Source of the DNA: Bacteroidota bacterium
Lineage (GTDB): Bacteria > Bacteroidota > Bacteroidia > Flavobacteriales > Flavobacteriaceae
Assembly: GCA_021793535.1 (NCBI GenBank)
Contig: JAJYSO010000052.1
Coordinates: 1 to 8,486 of the forward strand
Direction: 5' to 3'
DNA: 8,486 nt
This document shows, piece after piece, positions 6,692 to 8,486 of the stretch. A program made the translations under genes and the position numbers. The notes under the pieces were generated by a model, which worked only from the letters and a program-made list of their open reading frames with translations, searched no databases and had not been told where the DNA came from. Position 1 is the first letter of the stretch. Every line of letters begins with the position of its first letter.

Positions 6692-7282
6692 GTGCCAGAT
6701 AATCAACCGCTTAAAAACATCGTCATTCTCGCCTCAGGCAACGGAACAAATGCTGAAGCTATTCTTGAATATTTTTCAGATTCTTCCAAAATCCAAATCT
6801 CACACATCATTAGCAATAACCCCACTGCGGGAGTTTTAAAAAGAGCTAAGAACCATCAAGTCAAGGCCTCCGTATTCAACCGAGAGGACTTTTACCGATC
6901 TGACCGCGTCCACAGGTTTTTAAAAGAGCTGGCGCCAGACTTAATCGTATTGGCGGGATTTCTCTGGATGATTCCTGCCAATATCCTTCACAGTTTTCCA
7001 AATCAGATCATCAACATCCACCCTGCTTTACTGCCAAAATACGGCGGAGAAGGCATGTACGGCAATCACGTTCATCGGGCGGTATTACAGCACAAGGAAA
7101 AAGAGACAGGAATCACCATTCATTACGTGAACGAACATTACGACCAAGGTGAAATCATCGCTCAGTTTACAACGCCGATCGCCCCAGACGAGACTCTAGA
7201 GAGTTTACTCCCTAAAATCCGGAAACTGGAACACTACAACTATCCAAGGGTGATCCAAAACATCTTATGTGCTGCACAATGA
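6692..7282 (+). CDS. purN: Phosphoribosylglycinamide formyltransferase (PurN); start uncertain
   Basis: Transfers a formyl group from 10-formyl-tetrahydrofolate to GAR, the third step of de novo purine synthesis. From GTG at 6692 the protein has 196 residues. It shows the N-terminal phosphate-binding ASGNGTN loop (14-20), SNNPTAGVL, the block INIHPALLPKYGGEGMYG with catalytic Asn108 and His110, and the loop HYVNEHYDQGEI with catalytic Asp151. The GGEGMYG variant of the block fits Bacteroidota enzymes. The same frame is open back to an ATG at 6605 (225 residues). I prefer the GTG because family members begin a few residues before the first strand (KNIVILASG), and the extra 29 codons translate very AT-rich, intergenic-looking DNA into an Ile/Leu/Lys-rich peptide. 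The gene is divergent from acpP and its TGA overlaps the RNase H start. The product is secure; the start is not. Confidence 0.93.
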   Translation: MPDNQPLKNIVILASGNGTNAEAILEYFSDSSKIQISHIISNNPTAGVLKRAKNHQVKASVFNREDFYRSDRVHRFLKELAPDLIVLAGFLWMIPANILHSFPNQIINIHPALLPKYGGEGMYGNHVHRAVLQHKEKETGITIHYVNEHYDQGEIIAQFTTPIAPDETLESLLPKIRKLEHYNYPRVIQNILCAAQ

Positions 7283-7917
7283 TGAGCAAACAAAAGAAAT
7301 TCTATGTCGTATGGAAAGGTAAACAGCCTGGGATCTACGATACATGGACAGCCTGCCAGCAAATGATTAGCGGGTACAAAAATGCCCAATACAAATCCTT
7401 TGCCTCCCTTGAAGAAGCTCAAAAAGCATATAACCATTCGTATCAGGCCTATAAAGGCCGAAAGAAGAAATCCCCTTCTTTATCTCCCGCGAAAATTGCC
7501 GCCATCGGCCCCATTAATTTTCATTCGATCGCTGTCGATGCCGCCTCAAGTGGAAATCCAGGAAAGATGGAATACCGCGGTGTGGATACCCAGACGAAAA
7601 AAGTACTTTTTCACATTGGCCCCTTCACCCAAGGAACGAATAATGTGGGGGAGTTTTTAGCCATTGTACATGGCCTAGCTTTTTTAAAACTTCACAAAAG
7701 CGATCGAATTTTATATTCAGATTCCCGCACAGCCATTAGCTGGGTTCGACGTAAAAAATGCAATACCAAGCTTCGACCCCACCCCAAAAACAAAAAATTA
7801 TTCGAATTAATCGCCCGTGCTGAATCTTGGTTAAAGCACAACGATTACACGACGCCTATTGCAAAATGGGAAACCGCGGCATGGGGAGAAATCCCTGCCG
7901 ATTTTGGCCGTAAATAA
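7279..7917 (+). CDS. rnhA: RNase H1-type ribonuclease with N-terminal viroplasmin-like domain
   Basis: Cuts the RNA strand of RNA:DNA hybrids, relevant to primer and R-loop removal. From ATG at 7279 it has 212 residues. The N-terminal 50 or so (KFYVVWKGKQPGIYDTW, then the YKSFASLEEAQKAY block) form a viroplasmin/RNase HI N-terminal hybrid-binding domain like that of eukaryotic RNase H1. A basic linker (about 57-67) follows, then the RNase H fold from about 82. The four acidic catalytic positions are Asp87 (AVDAASSGNPG), Glu125 (NNVGEFLAI), Asp148 (YSDSRTAISW) and Asp208 in the C-terminal ADFGRK. Start: the ATG at 7279 overlaps the purN TGA (ATGA) and the ATG at 7282 is an equal alternative (TGATG). 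An ATG at 7267 lies deeper inside purN and adds only MCCT. Its partner gene purN has no obvious functional link; sharing a transcript is inferred from the overlap. The symbol is by family only. Confidence 0.9.
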   Translation: MMSKQKKFYVVWKGKQPGIYDTWTACQQMISGYKNAQYKSFASLEEAQKAYNHSYQAYKGRKKKSPSLSPAKIAAIGPINFHSIAVDAASSGNPGKMEYRGVDTQTKKVLFHIGPFTQGTNNVGEFLAIVHGLAFLKLHKSDRILYSDSRTAISWVRRKKCNTKLRPHPKNKKLFELIARAESWLKHNDYTTPIAKWETAAWGEIPADFGRK

Positions 7918-8486
7918 TCATACCTCATCATAGTTCACTCTAAGGGTAGGCGTGGTAGGATGAGCTTGACAAGTTAACACCAAACCGGATTTCACTTCGG
8001 GATCGGTCAAAATCTGATTGTTCACCATGGTGGCCGCTCCTTCCTCTATCTGCGCCATACAACTGCTGCAAATCCCCCCCTGACAGGAATATGGAGGATC
8101 CATTCCTTCATCCATAATCGCATCCAATACTCGTTTTTGTCGATCCATCTCAAAACTAGCCTCCTCCCCGTCTAAAATAACGGTTATCTTGGTCTTTCCA
8201 GTGTGTACATTTTTGATTTCCTTTTGCTCGACTTCCGTCACAAATAACTCATAATGGATCTTCTCCTTTGCTATACCGTGACTTTTGAGCCGATCGCTTA
8301 AAGCTTCAATCATAGCAAAAGGGCCGCACAAATAGAATTCCTCAAAATTCAAATGCCTATATTTCTGTTTAAGGATAAAATCCGCCGTATCCGATTGAAT
8401 CCTCCCATAAATGGGTTTTTCAGCAGCATCTTTCTTTGGCTTACTCCCAAAAAGCCCACGTTTAATCAACGCCAGGGGAGACTTCT
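7918..8486 (-). CDS. PaaE-like NAD(P)H oxidoreductase, C-terminal part with [2Fe-2S] ferredoxin domain (5' end outside window)
   Basis: The frame is open to the right edge and shows 189 C-terminal codons, the first incomplete. The visible part begins in the NAD(P)-binding half of a ferredoxin-reductase fold, with the GRI segment followed by FYLCGPFAMIEAL, the usual pyridine-nucleotide C-terminal motif. It ends in a plant-type ferredoxin domain with cysteines spaced C-x4-C-x2-C-x29-C (YSCQGGICSSCMAQ, then LTCQAHP). This order, flavin/NAD reductase first and ferredoxin last, is that of PaaE and related electron-transfer proteins that pass electrons from NAD(P)H to an oxygenase or another acceptor. 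The upstream FAD domain should lie beyond the window. A TTG at 8469 lies within the conserved fold and is not a convincing start. No phenylacetate genes are in view, so a PaaE role is not claimed. Its TGA directly abuts the TAA of the convergent RNase H gene. Confidence 0.88.
   Translation of the reverse strand, partial: KSPLALIKRGLFGSKPKKDAAEKPIYGRIQSDTADFILKQKYRHLNFEEFYLCGPFAMIEALSDRLKSHGIAKEKIHYELFVTEVEQKEIKNVHTGKTKITVILDGEEASFEMDRQKRVLDAIMDEGMDPPYSCQGGICSSCMAQIEEGAATMVNNQILTDPEVKSGLVLTCQAHPTTPTLRVNYDEV

Noticed and set aside
1..8486. Mobile element, CRISPR, toxin-antitoxin, defence or biosynthetic cluster
   Set aside because: Every stretch is explained by recognised housekeeping genes or one small family of unknown function; no direct repeats, transposase, integrase or spacer array were seen on either strand.

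Overview
This window is a stretch of core chromosome from a member of the Bacteroidota, most probably a flavobacterium. Four things point there: a gene for an IPExxxVDY-type protein (a family I know only from that phylum) sitting between rnc and pyk; an RNase H with an N-terminal viroplasmin-like domain; a TAnnTTTG-type promoter element in front of acpP; and no clear Shine-Dalgarno sequences before the starts I inspected. The DNA is moderately AT-rich and even in style throughout. I see no insertion sequence, integrase, tRNA, rRNA, CRISPR array or other mobile or defence element. There is no gene-free stretch longer than about 155 bases.

Layout, left to right. Positions 1-1171 (-) hold the N-terminal 390 residues of ATP-dependent PEP carboxykinase (pckA), whose 3' end lies outside the window. 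Positions 1236-2249 (-) hold asd. Positions 2339-6538 (-) form a compact five-gene run, in transcription order acpP, fabF, rnc, IPExxxVDY protein, pyk. Its gaps are 34, 21 and 18 bases, followed by a 4-base ATGA overlap. A divergent control region separates acpP from the rightward pair purN (about 6692-7282) and an RNase H1-type gene (7279-7917), which also overlap by ATGA. Converging on that pair with no base between the stop codons is a leftward PaaE-like [2Fe-2S] oxidoreductase (7918-8486), whose 5' part is cut off by the window edge.

Functionally, AcpP and FabF are the carrier and the elongating condensing enzyme of type II fatty acid synthesis. Rnc processes rRNA and other double-stranded RNA. 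Pyk and PckA work in opposite directions around phosphoenolpyruvate, and Asd draws on aspartate derived from oxaloacetate, the PckA substrate. PurN makes a purine precursor, and the RNase H removes RNA from RNA:DNA hybrids. Placing these in shared transcripts is inference from strand, spacing and overlap.

The hunt for an undescribed system came up mostly empty; this is ordinary housekeeping DNA. The items most worth a second look are the uncharacterised IPExxxVDY protein overlapping pyk (with Cys in place of the signature Tyr, and an A9 tract in its gene), the uncertain purN start, and the zero-gap convergent gene ends.
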